This document shows positions 10,964-25,900 of a stretch of 64,000 nucleotides of DNA, piece by piece. The first letter of the stretch is position 1. Every line of letters starts with the position of its first letter. Below the pieces are notes generated by a model. The model did no database searches. It was not told the DNA's origin and saw nothing but the letters and a program-made list of their open reading frames with translations. The translations under genes were made by a program, and so were the position numbers. Origin of the DNA: Gnetum montanum (lineage: Eukaryota > Streptophyta > Gnetopsida > Gnetales > Gnetaceae); assembly GCA_015680685.1 (NCBI GenBank), contig MNCI01009296.1:184133-248132 (forward strand), in the 5' to 3' direction.

Positions 10964-13900
10964 ATGGCAAAGGAACACTCGCCTTCCTCGTCTTCAGCCC
11001 CAACTTTTCTCCAAATAAACGCCAATTTGGCTTCCGAGTGCACTCGAAGCAAAAATGCATACAATGATTGCTTCAATAGGTACACTACACTTTTAGTTTC
11101 TGCATATTAATACGTAGCTGCACTTTGCGGATCATAGTACTGTTGCTTGCATTGGCATGTGCAGATGGTATGCAGACAAATATCTGAAAGGGAACGTGCA
11201 TGAACTCGATTGCTTGGCCGAATGGGAGGCTTACAAATCTTGCATCGTGGTGAGTGCATGTCTTTACTTTCAATTGTTCTGAAACGTAGCGTCTTCAAAG
11301 AGAAGAAAATTTCTATGACACCAATAGACTGATCTTATATGCACTTTTAGGGTTCAGATTTGTTTGAATGGCAATTGTCAACGTTATTTTAGTTAAGCAA
11401 TTGACCCATTCCACTGAACCAGCACATCGTCAAAAAGCCAGCACATCGTCAAAAAGCCATTGTCTAGAAATCATGCTTACCCATTTTAAGAGTGTGTAGC
11501 GTGTTATTATTCTTGCAGGCTGTATGCCTTTGGCCCGTTTTTAACATACTTTGTTGCAGGAAATCAAAACAAACTCATAATGCAGCTTGAACATGAAAGC
11601 AATCCTTCAGAAATCTTTTCATTTATGAAAATCCTCTTATAGTGGAAGAAAGAAATGATAAACTGGTAGATTACGCAATTCTTTTTTAGCTAGGAGGAAA
11701 TGGGCCAAGAAATAACAGAGTGTGTTTTTGGGCTAACAACTCAGGTTTAGCAAGCTTGAAATTCTGAAACCCAGGAGCAGGTTCACTGGCAACTATGCTT
11801 TTACTCACTCTTTGTTTTCTAATTTATTACAACATTACAGTACGTAAACCTAAATAATTGATATCATTCTAAGCTTATCTCTCTCCTCACGTGCAAAGCT
11901 TTCATTCTTGTAATAGTAAACTGTTGAAGAAACTTGATTTACTTTTATTTTCTAATTTGATTTGGCAACCATCTTTTTTTATTACCCCTCCATGAATGGC
12001 TAAGTGCGTTGTAACATAATAGGGTAATATCAAAATAATTTGTCAGCCTTATCTGATTCTAATTATTGTTCTCCAGATCCAGTACCAAGTTTTTCTTTTA
12101 ATATTTTTTTTTCTGTTTTGGACTTTATAGCCTTTTAACATTCATTGTAATACGTATGTTGACTTTTGATATTTCCCTTTGCATTTTTATTTTTTATTTT
12201 TGGGTTGCCTATTTGCAGAAGATATTCCATTCTCATGACCTGAATGAAATTATGTCTTAGAAATACCTTTTTATTTAAAACATCAGCTGAAGAGTTATAA
12301 CCATTTTTCAAATTCTCAATGAAAGTCTGTCTTGCAACAAATTTTCACTTAAAATATAACCTTGGCAATCAGAGTCAATGTTTCAAACTAAATAACTACA
12401 AAGCAGCTTCCATCAGCAACAATTGGGAGGAAGCTGTTAGTTGCTGTTAAATTGATATTCATAATCCTTTTCCACAAAAAAATTCACTTATAGATGGAAT
12501 AGAGAACATGCTTCTTGAGGGTATCTTATTATATAGAGGAGTATAAGGGTTTTATCACGCCCCGCATAGATTCCATAATAATTTAAAACCGAAATTGTAA
12601 ATCATTAGCGGGAATAGCTAAGCATAAAAAACCATGCTTAACATTAATCAGAACAAGATGATACATCAGAGATTACATGGCAAAAATCTTAAGCAGATAC
12701 ATCATAATTATTTCAGCTTGGCTAGTACAACGAAATATCAGCTCATTGATCAAGCTAATACAGGATTCATAACAACAAATAAAAGCATTTGCCAAGGCTA
12801 CAAATTAGTCCCTAAGCTTTGTCATCTTGTCCTGATGCCACTAATACTCTTACTTATACCATCTGCATAAGACATGTAGGAAAGAGGCAGCACTCATTCA
12901 TAGTAGAAAGAACAAGCCTTGAAACCTCCCGGAACAAGTCACAATCTGAATAACGCCCAACACTACAATTGTAGATGCTAATAGCCTAATATTTAATAAA
13001 TATGTAAATCAATATGCTACTTATTGGATAACTATTCACAGGTATCCAATCGAACCCTAGGACAATTACAAGATTGGTATTATCCAAAGAAGAAATAATG
13101 AAAAGTAACTGATACAACCTGAAATAGGATTGATACCAGCAGTTGATACCCCAAGGCTGTGTTAAAAGATAACAATGAATGATCCCAGCATCATTCCTAT
13201 AGCTATCCTATTTCATAACATCGTAAGTCGTCCACACCCTGCTGACAGCCACAATTGTCTTTAGTAGTTGATGCAAACTGTTATCCTTAATTTAGCTAGA
13301 GAGTCTCTTGACTATAGTCCTATAACATGGAACGAATTGCAGAATCGGTTCTATATCCTAGGAATACATTGCGGACTACACACAAGCTAGGTATTGAGAC
13401 CTATGATTTTAGCCATGTAAGTAAGGTGACAAATTAGCCCAACTTCAAACTTGCCTCCCATCACCATGGGGCACACAATTATAATGTAGTTTTCAACTTT
13501 AGCTATATTTCACAATTGCACTGCTGTAGATTGCAACCTAGCTGCTAGAAAACCACAAATTGTGCTATATTGGTTTTCTGCTCACTTCAAGTGGATTCCA
13601 GGTCTACCAAGATTCATGGTACTCAAGGTTTTTATCAATCTTGAGTGGACCATGAAGAAATCTTTGCTTGGGTTGCAAGATTTGAGACAATCAAGCTAAC
13701 AATCTCCATAGCAACCCCCTTAAATGTCAAAATGTATCAAATGGATGTGAGCAGAGCCTTCTTTAGTGGTACTCTTGAAGAGGAAGTCTACATTCTCCAA
13801 CTAGAAGGGTTTGAAATTCAAGGGCAAGAAGACAAGGTGTGCGAGTTACACAATATACTTTATGAACTCAAGTAAGCATCAAGAACTTGGTTCCATAGAA

Positions 13901-16900
13901 TTAATGATTTCCATCTCAAAATTGGGTATAAATCTTGTATGTTTGAACCCGCTCTCTACTTCAAGCAAGCATGTGGACCGTGATGTAATTATGATATCAT
14001 TGTATGTTGATGATCTTGTCTTCTTATCATGTTTTTTTTTTTTTTTTTAAATGATTTCAAACTTTAAGAAAGACATGAAACAAGAGTTTGAGATGAAGGA
14101 CCTTGAGGTCCTAAAGTATTTCTTAGGAATACAGGTGGATCAAGAAGAAGGCTTCCTCAAAATGCATCAAAGTAAGAATGCTAAAAGCATCATAGAAAAG
14201 TATGGTTTGAAGGATGCAAGGATTGCAACCACTCCTCTCCCTCCAAACACCAAGTTTTACAAGAAGGATGAAAGTCCACTAGTGGATGCCTCTCTCTATG
14301 ATAGGATCCTTGAGATTCCTTTGTCACTCTAGGCCTAACATTGAATTTGCAACTTCATACCTCTCAAGGTTCATGTAAGAAGCTAGACAAAGCCACATGA
14401 ATGCCCTTAAGCATTTCTTGAGGTAAGTAAAAGGGTCAAGTGATTTCTTCGTCAAGTTGGTGAAAGGCTATGGAAACTTTGATGTCTTTAGTGATGACAA
14501 TTGGGGAGGAGACTTAAAAGAGAGGAAGTCAACATTTAGAAGCATCATATTCCATGGGCCAAATCCCATATATTGAAGTAGCAAGAAACAAACATTGGTG
14601 GCACTCTCATCTTGTGAGGCTGAATTTATGATAATGGTAGTTTGTATCCAACACATCTTGTGGTTAAAGAAGCTCTTCATTTAGTTGGGCTTTCACATCA
14701 ACTTGCCCATTGAGATCATGATGGACAACTCTTTAGCAATTCAACTTTTAAAGGAGCATGTGATGCACAAAAGGTTCAAGCCATACTTATGAAGATTGGA
14801 TTTGGATCATGGTCTAGGTGATTCCAAATTATGATCCGAACAATTGCCATTTGGATTTGTTTTGGATTGTGATCCAAATTTGGAATTGTGATTTTGAATG
14901 ACTCGAGTGATTTCGGATTGTGATCTTGGACGATTCTAGGCAATTTTAGAATCTTTAAAAACATTAATTAGAGGTTTACACTTTTTAACATTAAACATCT
15001 CATTAAACATTAAAATACTATCCCAGTAGCAAAATTCAAGACTCAATATAACTATAAAAGTTGAAAGAATGAGCATATAACATTTTCAATATGCTTCATC
15101 ACTAGTTTGAAGGTTTTTGGTACTTTGAGTGCATATTTTTCTGAAAGGAGAAACACATTCTTGAGGAGCTTAGCAACACATTCTTCAAGAGCTTAACAAT
15201 GCATTCTTCAACTCTTTTTGAATCACTTTACCAATTGATTTAAGACATTCTTTAGTTCATTTGTTTTAGTTAATGGTGAATGAATACTGTAATGTAGCTT
15301 ACATTTGAAACGTTTTTGTAATGTATATGGGAGTATAAATAATGAATTTACATTGATCATCATCAACCTAGCCTTGTCCCAACAAAATGAGGTTGGCTAT
15401 ATGAGTTCTTTTTCATCATTCACCTCTATGAAGAGCTAAATCTTTGTTTATTTGCAATTTTTTCAAATCATCTTCAATTGTTTTTTCCTAAGTCTTTTTT
15501 GGTCTTCATTTCGGTGGCTTTCTTAGAATAGTAATGTAGCAACTTTTTTTTAGTAGGTACATTTTCTTTGGTCTTTTCTACATATGTCCAAACCATTATT
15601 TTAAATAGAAGCTACTCCACGTTTGCCTGTAATGTATGTATTATGCAGTTTATCTCTTAGGTTACATTCAACATTGATCTAAACTTTTGCATTTTTGCCA
15701 CATTGATTTGTTATTCATGTTTTTTTTTGTAATGCCCAACATTTAGCACCATATAAGATAGTAAGCTTGATTGTTGGCTTGTAAAATTTCCTTTCTAGTT
15801 TTATTGGCATTCTTTTATCACATAGAACAACACTAGTCTATCTCCATTTTGATTATCCTACCTCAATTCTATTTTTTATATCTTCATCAATTTCACAGGA
15901 TTGATCCTAGGTAACAGAATTGTTTGCAGTGAGAGACTGATTAGCCTTAAATTGTGACTTATATAAAAATTGCATTCCATATATTCTGTCTTGCTTTTAC
16001 TAATATTTAAGCTTTTTGATTCTAGAGCATGTCTCCATTTCTCTATTTTAGAAGCAAAATTTTCTCAAATTGTATCCACCAACATACTATCATCTACAAA
16101 TAGCATACACCAAGGGATTTAATTTTGTATTTTCTTTATTAATTCATCCATAATAATGGCAAATAAGTACATGCTAAGCATAGACTGTTGATGTAGACCT
16201 ACTATAATTGAAAAATCAGATGTTGTTCCACAACTTGTTTTAATTTTAGTGGTAGCTCTTTTATACATGTCTTGAATTATTTAAATCTATTTATTAGGAA
16301 TGTTTTTCCTATGCAAGGTACACCAAATAATATCTCTAGGCACTTTGTCATATACTTTTTCTAAGTCAATGAAGATGAATTTATATTGATGTTCATGCTT
16401 AATGTAATGTTATATCTATATGTTTAGAAATTTTTATTTTAAAGTTAAATATATTGTTCTCGTAAGGATTTTCAATTTTTTATCTTCTTAATTACATATA
16501 CTTTTGAAAATGATTAAAAATTTGATGTTTTTTAATATTGCAATTCGAATCTTAGGAATGAAAAACAATCCATGATCCGATCTGATCTTCATAAGTATGG
16601 TCCAAGAATGTGGACATAAAGTATTATTTCATCAAGATTAAAATGAAGGAGGAAAACATCTTGCCTAGGTTTGTGCCAACAACTAATCAGTTGGTGGATC
16701 TCCAAACAAGGCCATTGCAAGCCTAATGGGTTGATCATCTGATGAGAACAACTGGGGTAGCAAAGGTTGATGAAGAAGCATGTGATCTACAAAGTTCAAA
16801 ATCCATGATCCTCACACATTGTACACTAAAGGAGGCTATCTTAGAAATAATGTGAATGTGTGGCCTCCTATCTTACTCCATAGTCTTTCTTTTTTACATT

Positions 16901-19900
16901 AAGTAGAGTCATAGTGGTAGTTGCAGTCTTCTATGCTTTGTTTTAATGTGTTTGGATCATCTAGAAGTTAATAGTATTGATGTTTTCAAGTTGAAGACCA
17001 AAGAAGGTTCATGTTGGCTCCATGCTAAAAAGGGCAAAATCCTTCTACCAAAAAGTATAGTGATGAGGAGCTCCTTTGGATTCTACAATCCAAACTCTCT
17101 CAGTTCTCCAAAAATAGGAAATTTGAACAAGAAAAGAAAATGAAAGCTTTATTCTTACTCAAATGGAGAATTTACAGCTGAAAGGAAACATAAATTCCCA
17201 AGGATAGATAAGAGATTCAATCAAATTCTCACACACACTCAATCAAAGAAAACACTCTCACATGGATGATGATCAAGGCACTTAGCCAAGACTCTATCTT
17301 TCTTCTTTCTTCTCTCAACTCACAACTCACTCCCTAGACTTTCTTAGTCAAAATCAAGGCTCAAGATGTCTATTTATATCCTTCTCCCTGTCTCTTCATC
17401 TTTCCTCTTTAAATTCAAAATTTGAATCTTTAAAAATCTATAGGAAATTGTCGCATATTTATTTATATGAGACAACTTGGAGGAGAATGAGATATCTTGT
17501 CCAATAGTATCTAGTTTACAGAGGAAATGTCTTGTAGCCGGGGGAGATGTCTTGAAGATGGAGGAGACATCTTGTAGGCATGTGAAACATCTTGGAGAAG
17601 ACGTCTTGTCTCATGTGGAGGTGTTTTGCATGTTGGGGAGATGTCTTGCAAAAGGAGGAGACATCTCACCTACCAAGGCCAAAAACAAGGATGCTTGTTT
17701 TGAGGTCTAGAACCTCTAGACACTTGCAAATAAGTCCCCATTGATCCTAGAACCTTCTAAACTCATCAAAATAGTCCCAAAACACCTTGAAACATGCCAA
17801 AACTCTAGGAAAATACCCCATCATTGGAGAGGTGGTTCATTGGCTTGTTTGATGTCCACATTAGCTAGATAGGGGTCAACACCTCTCCTTGTACTTGCCT
17901 TGAGCATTTGCATTGAATGAAAGAGCTCTCCTTTCCTTCATTTGAGTGTGTGTGTGTGTAAGTTCTCTTTGTGTTGAAACTCTTCTAGATTCATTCCATT
18001 TTTCTTTGGTAAGGATCTCAACATCCATACCCAATTCAAACCTAGCTGCCTTGAAAACTCAAGGAATTTAGGAGCTCAAGGACTCAAAGCTTGAACAAGA
18101 AAAGAACAACTTCTTTGTTCATGCCAAATTAGAGTACAAATGCTTAGAAGCAAGCAACACCCAAGGACTAGAATAAAACCCAAGACAATCGCTCACTCTT
18201 ACAATCCAAGAGACACCAATGCCTATAATTGAGCTTCACAATGGCCTGACTTAGCATATGATGCCTCTCTTGTGCCTACATTCTTCCTTTGAATGCAAAA
18301 CATAGCAAGAGATCATTAGGCACCTTACAAATTGGATGCTTCTACCTTTTATAGGCTTGCTCCAACTGTTGGGCTTCTTTCTTGACCATTTGGCTTCCTC
18401 AAACTTGCATGCCTTTTTGAAAAAATTAAAATTCCATAGATTGCGATTGATTGTGATTCGTAGGCCCTTGCATTTTGTAGATTGCGATTTCCACCTTGTC
18501 ACATTGGTAAAATCCATAGAAATTTGGCCATTGTTTCTCAACAGATTGTGCCTAGCTACGGCTCACAACCTTGGATTGTGGCTCATTGCAACTTGTAGTG
18601 GCTCACAATTCACTATTTAGACATGGAAATCAAAAATTTCATTATAATACACAAATTGTGGAAGATTGCGATTCATAGCTACTTGTAGTGGCAAATTGCG
18701 GATGGTTGTGACTTGTAGTACACCCACAATTGCCTACCTAACACCCCAAAAAAAAAAAAGAAAAAAAAAGAAAAGAAAAGAAAAGAAGAAGCATCCAAGC
18801 ACAAATACATGACTCATGTGACTACTAGATACATAGAGGATACAAAGTATATCAAAGAGGTGGGTTGATGTCCTCATCATCTCTCTTCCTTTTAAAAAGA
18901 CTCTTGCCTTGCACACAAGAGGACCTTACACTTGGATGGCAAATACCCCTTCATGTAGGCCAATAACACACATACACAAAAATCAAAGCACTGGTGGAAT
19001 GGCTGGAGTTTACAATCCAACATGATATACATGCAACCCAATACATGTACTCACACACATTGGCATAATTTTGTGCATATACATACAACAATGAAGAAGG
19101 ATTACAACATAGGAGAAATGTTTAGATCTTTGCCCTCAAATGCTCTGCCATGCTTCCATTTTGAGAGCATCAAAACCCATATTTTTCCCTCATGACCTGT
19201 AACAAATGAAAAATAAGAAAATACAAAAGGGTTGGGTTTTTTCATCCTCGCATCCTTTCTTTTTTTCTTTTGCATCTTCTTCACCTTTTTCTTCTTGGTG
19301 TTTGAAAGTTTCCCACTCAACCTTCCTTTATCATCAACATCAAAACCACTTGAATTGCCTTCATGCTGCTCATCCATATACAGGCAAGACAATCAAGTTC
19401 ATCAACACACTTTAGAAATTTATCATTATTGTAATCAATAGGAAAGATATCCAAATTCTGGAAAATCAAATCACTAGCAATATCCTTACTAACATCAATA
19501 ATTCTTAGAATGATTGCTTTCATAGTCATCATCATTAGAAAATAAAATTAAACACATTACCATCATTAGATTTACTCTCACTAACAATGACATCAAAAGT
19601 CACATTGCTTCTAGCATACACAACATGACTCTCAAATACATCACATTCAACCCAATGATCATGATTCACATCATCACATTTAAACAAACCACTATCAAGC
19701 TGAAGTGACATATCAACATCCATCTTGTTGGCTTCAATGCGAGAGATATTACTAACATCTATAAGGTAAAGCTCAATCTTACTTACCTCCTCATGGCTTC
19801 TCTCATCCAACTTTGGTTCAACTTGATCTTCAGCATGTGGCTGTCCATTGAAACTTGAAGGTTTAAGATCCCAAGTAGGAGTCACCAAATCCAATGTTTC

Positions 19901-22900
19901 CTCCTCTTCAAAGGAATCACCAACAAGCCCTTCATCCCACTTTGGAGGTACCAAATCAAAAGGTGAACACTCCTCCATGGCTATAACATCACATTTATCA
20001 AAAATAGCATCAAAACAATTATTCTTGCAAACACCTTGGCTAGAAGACTCACCTATATCCCATGAAATAGCCTTCACTTGGCTTAGAACCTCCTTTCCTT
20101 TGCCACAGGTATCAAACAATTGCAAAAAGAACAAATCTCATACCTTCTATTGTTGCTCTTGACCCTCCTTGAAGAAGTCCCTTGATCTTGGCCTCTCCCT
20201 TGGTTTTGATCTTTCACCTTCCATGACTCATGAGGTTGGGACTCTCCTTGATCAGAAGCATATACCATCTTGGACTTTGGAGATCTTTTGGTCTCCATGA
20301 TGAAGCCCTTGGTTCCCTTGAAACCCTTGAGGATTGAGATATTTGAGAACTTTTTTCATTGACCTCCATTTTATTAGACCTTACAGCTCTCTCCTTTCCT
20401 TAATGGTAGAAGATATCTTTTAATTCTATTAAAAATATTCAACAAATTAGCTTTCATTTGCTTCACATCTCTTCTAAGTTTTTTTACACCAAGAGACTTA
20501 GGTGCCATACTTGGAATTACAACACAATCCCAATCAACATAAAAAATATAATACCCAAAACTCTTCTTCAAGCTATAAGCACAACACACTTAAACCCAAA
20601 ATCCTCTTTATAGTCATGAGTACCAAACACAAACATCCACAGCCAATTTCACAAATCTAGGTATAAATGCCAAATACCCATAAATAGGCAAACACAAGTC
20701 TCAGACCAATAAGCTAATATTGAACAAGAACATGACAACCCAATTTAGCACAAGCTAATGGGTTTCACAGATGTGTGCAAAATTACAAATACCAAACTGG
20801 TTGGCCTCTCAATTAGTCCAAATGAAGATTTTCAAAGTATGAGCAGAAATCCAATCACCCAATTGAATTTTTACTCAAAGGATCAGTCATAATGAAATTT
20901 CAATTGCCCAACTCAAGGATTGAAGTGTGATGCATTTGATTTGGATAATGCAGTTGGTTATATTGAGTCTCATATGCATGAGAAGAAGCGTGTTTGTCAT
21001 GTTTGATAGTCATGGTTGTTGGCATTATTGTTGTGCTTGATGCTGATTATTGATACTTGTGTTAATGTTGGGTTGAATTTTGTGTCTCCGTTGATGTTGG
21101 GACATAGCTTGAAGCATTTTAGAAATCAAAATGGTATTGTGATTACTGTTGAGTATAAGTGATGCTTAAGAATGAACAAGTTCAGTTGGCTGGAAATGGA
21201 AGATTGCCATTGTGCATTAACAAGGATTGGAACCCTACTTTGTTGATTGATTATAATGAAATTTTTTCCAGATTCTTGTGTAATCATTGTGCAGGTTTGA
21301 ACTATTGTGGGGATGCAGCTAAGGCATTCTAAGGAGATGCTTAAAGATTAGAAGCATGGTGGGGCATGAGGACAAGCCTCTAAGAGCATGTGAAGCCCAA
21401 AACCAAAACGTCAAGCATTGCAATAAGGTGTGATACTCATTCTTGTAATGCTTTTGATGCATTGACTCATATGAATTGTCATGGTGAGTCTAATGGCCTT
21501 AAGTCATGAGGGCATGGTGCCTTCCAACTTGTGAAAGGTAATTTAGAATGACATTTTTAAGGGTGAGGAAGATGATGAGGATATCACCTTGCCTTCTCAT
21601 ATATTTCTTATCCTCAATGTATTTTAAGAGCGAGTACCTATGTTTTGGAGTCATTTGAATGTGTTTTTGGCTTTGGGTAGACAATTGTGATGGGCCTGTA
21701 AGTTGCGATGATGGGTTGCTGGCTACTATGAGTTGTAGTTAGCTGCAGTCTAAATAAAGTAAAGAATTTCATATTTCTTATGTCAGGCTGCGAGTTGGAG
21801 GCCACTATGAGTCTCAATAAGATTGCAGTTTAAGGTTGCAGGCCATAATTTGTCATAGTTGGTAGACAAACAGAGGCTGAAAATGAAACGTTTTGACAAA
21901 GTGAGAACATGTTGCAAGTTGCAATTTGGTTGCAGCTGGGAAGTGTGATCAAGTGCAAGCTATAGTCACTTGTAGTCTGGGAAAAATGAATTTTCCAAAG
22001 GTGCATGAATTTTTGAAGGAAGATAAACAGTTGGGGAAGGCCAAGGATCACTTTAGTGGTTATACAAGGATATCTAAGGTACAGAAGGACAAAAGAGCCT
22101 TAGGTAAGGTGAGAGGGAAGCGTGAGAGCACATAAGGAAGAGAGTAGCCAAAGGGAAGGTGAAGAGTCTCCTATGAGTGTTTTCTTATCTTGAGTTTGTG
22201 TGCTTCAAGTGTGAACAAGTTTGAGGGATTGAGAGGGGACATGTATGGCTTCTAAGATCATTGGGAGAGCTGAGCTGGGCTTTGCTCCTCTTTCATAATG
22301 TGTTGCTGTATTTGAGCTTGATTAATAGAGGAAAAGTTTCTCCATATCCTTGTGTTCTTATTTTCTAAGAAAATTTGGCTTGAAAGGGGGTGGAATTGGG
22401 TCCATTTAGGGTTTGTTAAGGCAGATCTGTATCACTCTCTTCTTGCATTCTTCTAAACATGGCTCTCTCAATTGAGAAGTGAACCTTTCCCTGAGTCTTT
22501 CTCACATTATCTCATATACAACCTTACACATGAATTCTCACATACTCTCACATTGATTCTCTCAATTCTCTTAATTGTTCTCTCAATTATGTTTTCAAAT
22601 GTTTTCTCATGAATCAGAAGTTTGTGCATGTTTAATTCAAAGTTCAACATAGGAGTTTGTGTTTATGTTAGGGTTTGAATACCATTGAAGGGTTTTTTTG
22701 AGAAATTGGCTTCAATGTATCAATTCCATTTTTTGTGATCTCTAGAGTTGAAAGGATTCACTTTCAAAATCATCTAAAACAAGTCTATCATATTCATTTG
22801 ATGCAAATTTCATGTTCTCTCATGTAACTAAGTTGGGGTTTTATATCAATATGCCACAATTTTAGGTGTAAGTGTTGGATTTCAACATAGTATCATTTAG

Positions 22901-25900
22901 AAGCACTTTATAGAGTTTTGTAGTATGTCAAGATCTTTGATAAAGTAATTTCGTAATCAATAATCTTCTTTTCTTCAAATAACTTTCTTTTATAATTTAG
23001 TATTCTTGGACCTCTTGGGTGTAACACTTTGTTCATTAATTATGAATAATCATACTTTTTTTTTCTTTTTACACATAATGACACATATACTAACTAGACC
23101 TTTAACCTGACAAAGGATTATGACTCATCGTAACCAATACAACACTTCGTTACAATTCGTAACACACCATCATAACTGACTCAATACTTGTTATGATTCA
23201 TAGTAATGATTATTCTTATGAATTGTAACACACTCTTACATATTGATTGATTTAACTTACCAAGAATGACTTACGAATCAATACAATGTATGAATTACTA
23301 TCTAACACTCCTCCTTAATTTGTACTTTGTTTTTTTCTTGATTTCTTTGTGCTATATGCAAGCAATGTGAAGTGAAAGAAAGATGATAGAGATGTTGGAG
23401 GGCATCTTCTCCAAACATAACATCAAATTCCTTTCATAGTCGCCACAATCTCCTCCTCACTTCAGATTGTGAGGTATGGACATCATGGAAAAATACTCTC
23501 AGAACATATCAAATGATTGTTTGGCAAAAGCTTTTGTAAAGCCATCAGTTTTTTGGAATTTGGTAGATATATGCTGGATATCTAAATATTTCTCCTTATA
23601 TTTCCATCTTACAAAGTGAATGCTTATTTCAATGTGTTTAGTTTTCTCATGGTAGATTGGATTTTGAACAATTTTTATTATTGCTTAATTATTGCAACAA
23701 ATCATGATAGGTTTCAGAACATCAATTTTGATCTCTATGAAAAGATGCTTTATCCATATTACATTTTGTATATTCTCTTGTAATGCATGGTATTCAGCTT
23801 CCATGGATGAGAGAGGCACAACTCTCTGTTTACTACTCTTCCAACTTATAGGATTTCTATATACCTAAATTAGGAAGCTAGTACAAAAATGTCTTATCAA
23901 TCATATCACCAGCCTAGTTTGTAGCTGTATATACTTCCATGACTTTTGATGATGTTGCTTTAAAGACTAGACCATGAGTTAATGTGCCTTTACTATATCT
24001 CAAGATTAGGAAGGTTGCTTGCATCTAATGATAATTTGGTCTTTGCATCATCATGGCCAGTTGATTTACTCAATATTGAATGTCTTGTCTCGTATTCGTA
24101 AGATACATAAGAGCTCCGATGACTTTCGATATTGAGTGGGATCAATACTTTCTCCTATAATCTTAATTTTGAATCTAGGGGTCATTGGGATATTAGATTC
24201 CTTGCATTCCAACATATTAGATTTTTCCAATAGGTTAGTTGTATACTTCATTTGGGATCATGTTATCTCCTTTGACTTTTGTCTTAATTCCATTCCCAAG
24301 TAATTGATGGTTGAATTTTTCTACAATTTGGATTTCCATTGTTGCTATCAATATGTCGTCAACATGAAAGGCTAGAAGTGTTTGAGTCTTTCCTTCCTTC
24401 TTAAATATGTACAGATTATTGTCTTTCTGAGATTTAATAAACCCATAATTGATCAAGAATTGATCAATCTTTTGGTACCATACTCTTGGTGCTTGTTTTA
24501 ATCCATAGATAGCCTTTCGTAATATGCATACTAGCTTTTCATCTTTTACAAATCCTTTAGGCTGCTCCATATACATTTCTTCTTGTAAATCTCCATACAA
24601 GAAGGTTGATTTAGTATCAATTTGATGAATTTTCCATTTTAGCTTAGTGGTCAAAGAGATGACTATCCTAAAGGTCACCATGCGTGCAGTCGAAGAAAAT
24701 GTTTCCTCATAATCAATTTCTTTAGTTTGGAAAAATCCTTTACCAACCAGTCGAATTTTGTATTTATTTAATGTTTGATAATCTTTTAGTTTGTTCATAA
24801 AGATTCAACGATTCTTAGTGGGTTGTCTCGTTTTTGGACAATGTACTAATTCCTATACTCTTTTTTTTTTCCATCATTATAATTTCAGCCTCAATTGCCT
24901 CTTTCTAGTGTTCCATTGTAAAGGCTTCGACAACTATCTTTGGAACTTCTTTATCAGGTATTGTAATGTTGGCAATAACATCATTACAATGCACTTCGTT
25001 CTACCAACTTCTTGTAAGTCTTGGCTTAGTAATGTTCAAGTTTGCCCATTCTCCAACACTTTTAATTGTTTGTTCCCATTCTCTTTCTTTGGATCTCTTA
25101 GTTACTTCATTGTTATTATTGTCTTAACTGTCTTGGGAATCAACATTTCTAGAAGTTTGATTGACTTATTTATCCTCATCATAATGTTGATGTGAGCTTT
25201 TTACAGGGATATGATCATCATCGTAATCATTGTCATCATTGTAATCATTATATGTAGGACTCTTGTGAATTGGTTTATCTTTTAGCAAGTCATCTTCATT
25301 AAATACCAAATCTCTAGTAATCACCAATTTTCTTCTTCTATGTTCCAAATTCGATAACCTTTGGTATGGAGTCCATATCCTATGAAATATCCTTCTTTTG
25401 CTTTTGGACTTGATTTGGTTTGATTTACAATGTGATAGTATGCTTTGTAGCCAAAGACTTGTAAATGTCCCAAGTTGGGCTTTCTTCCATTCCACATTGT
25501 ATTGGACACTCAAAATGCACATAGAGAGTAGGACTTCTGTTAATAATGTGAATTGCAGTTCATAGTACTTCCCCAAGGACATAATTTAATTTGGATTGGG
25601 GTAACATACATCATACCATTTCTCCAATTGTTTGATTTTTATGTTTAGCTACACCATTCTATTTGGGACAATATGGAACTATCATTTGATGAATAATTCC
25701 TTCTTTCATAAGATATTCTTGAATTTTTTGTTCTTGTACTCAGTTCCATTATTAGTTCATAACTTCATGATTGGTAATCTAGTTTGGTTTTCTACTAATG
25801 CTTTAAATTTTCTGAACATATCAAAAACTTCTGATACAGATTTAATTAATAATGAATCACTTGATGGGCTGCATCGATGGGCATGTGTTGGCGCATTCTT

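Larger units (their letters stand above)
13618..16840 (+). pseudogene. Ty1/copia element 1, RT-RNase H remnant
   Basis: Decayed copia pol on the plus strand, inside the long intron. The reverse transcriptase begins near GFYQS and VDHEEIFAWVARFETIKL (13620-13690), continues with MYQMDVSRAFFSGTLEEEVY and YGLK-like YELK, and contains YVDDLVFL (about 14004-14027). The connection and RNase H part shows MKDLEVLKYFLGIQVDQEEG (14090-14150), then DNWGG, ALSSCEAEF and DNSLAIQLL (14490-14750). RNase H is cut at 14780 by the insertion described next and resumes at 16601 with KNVDIKYYFIK and RFVPTTNQLVDL. A purine-rich aaaggaggc at about 16831 and a following cttagaaataatg suggest the start of its 3' LTR. 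Gag and integrase are not present. Confidence 0.8.

Noticed and set aside
10776-11060. 94-residue minus-strand ORF at the start of the host gene
   Set aside because: It is antisense to exon 1 of the TRIAP1/MDM35 gene, which has the conserved motifs and splice sites.
18734-18916. Minus-strand ORF ending in a Phe/Leu run
   Set aside because: The run comes from the A/G simple repeat; nothing else is conserved.
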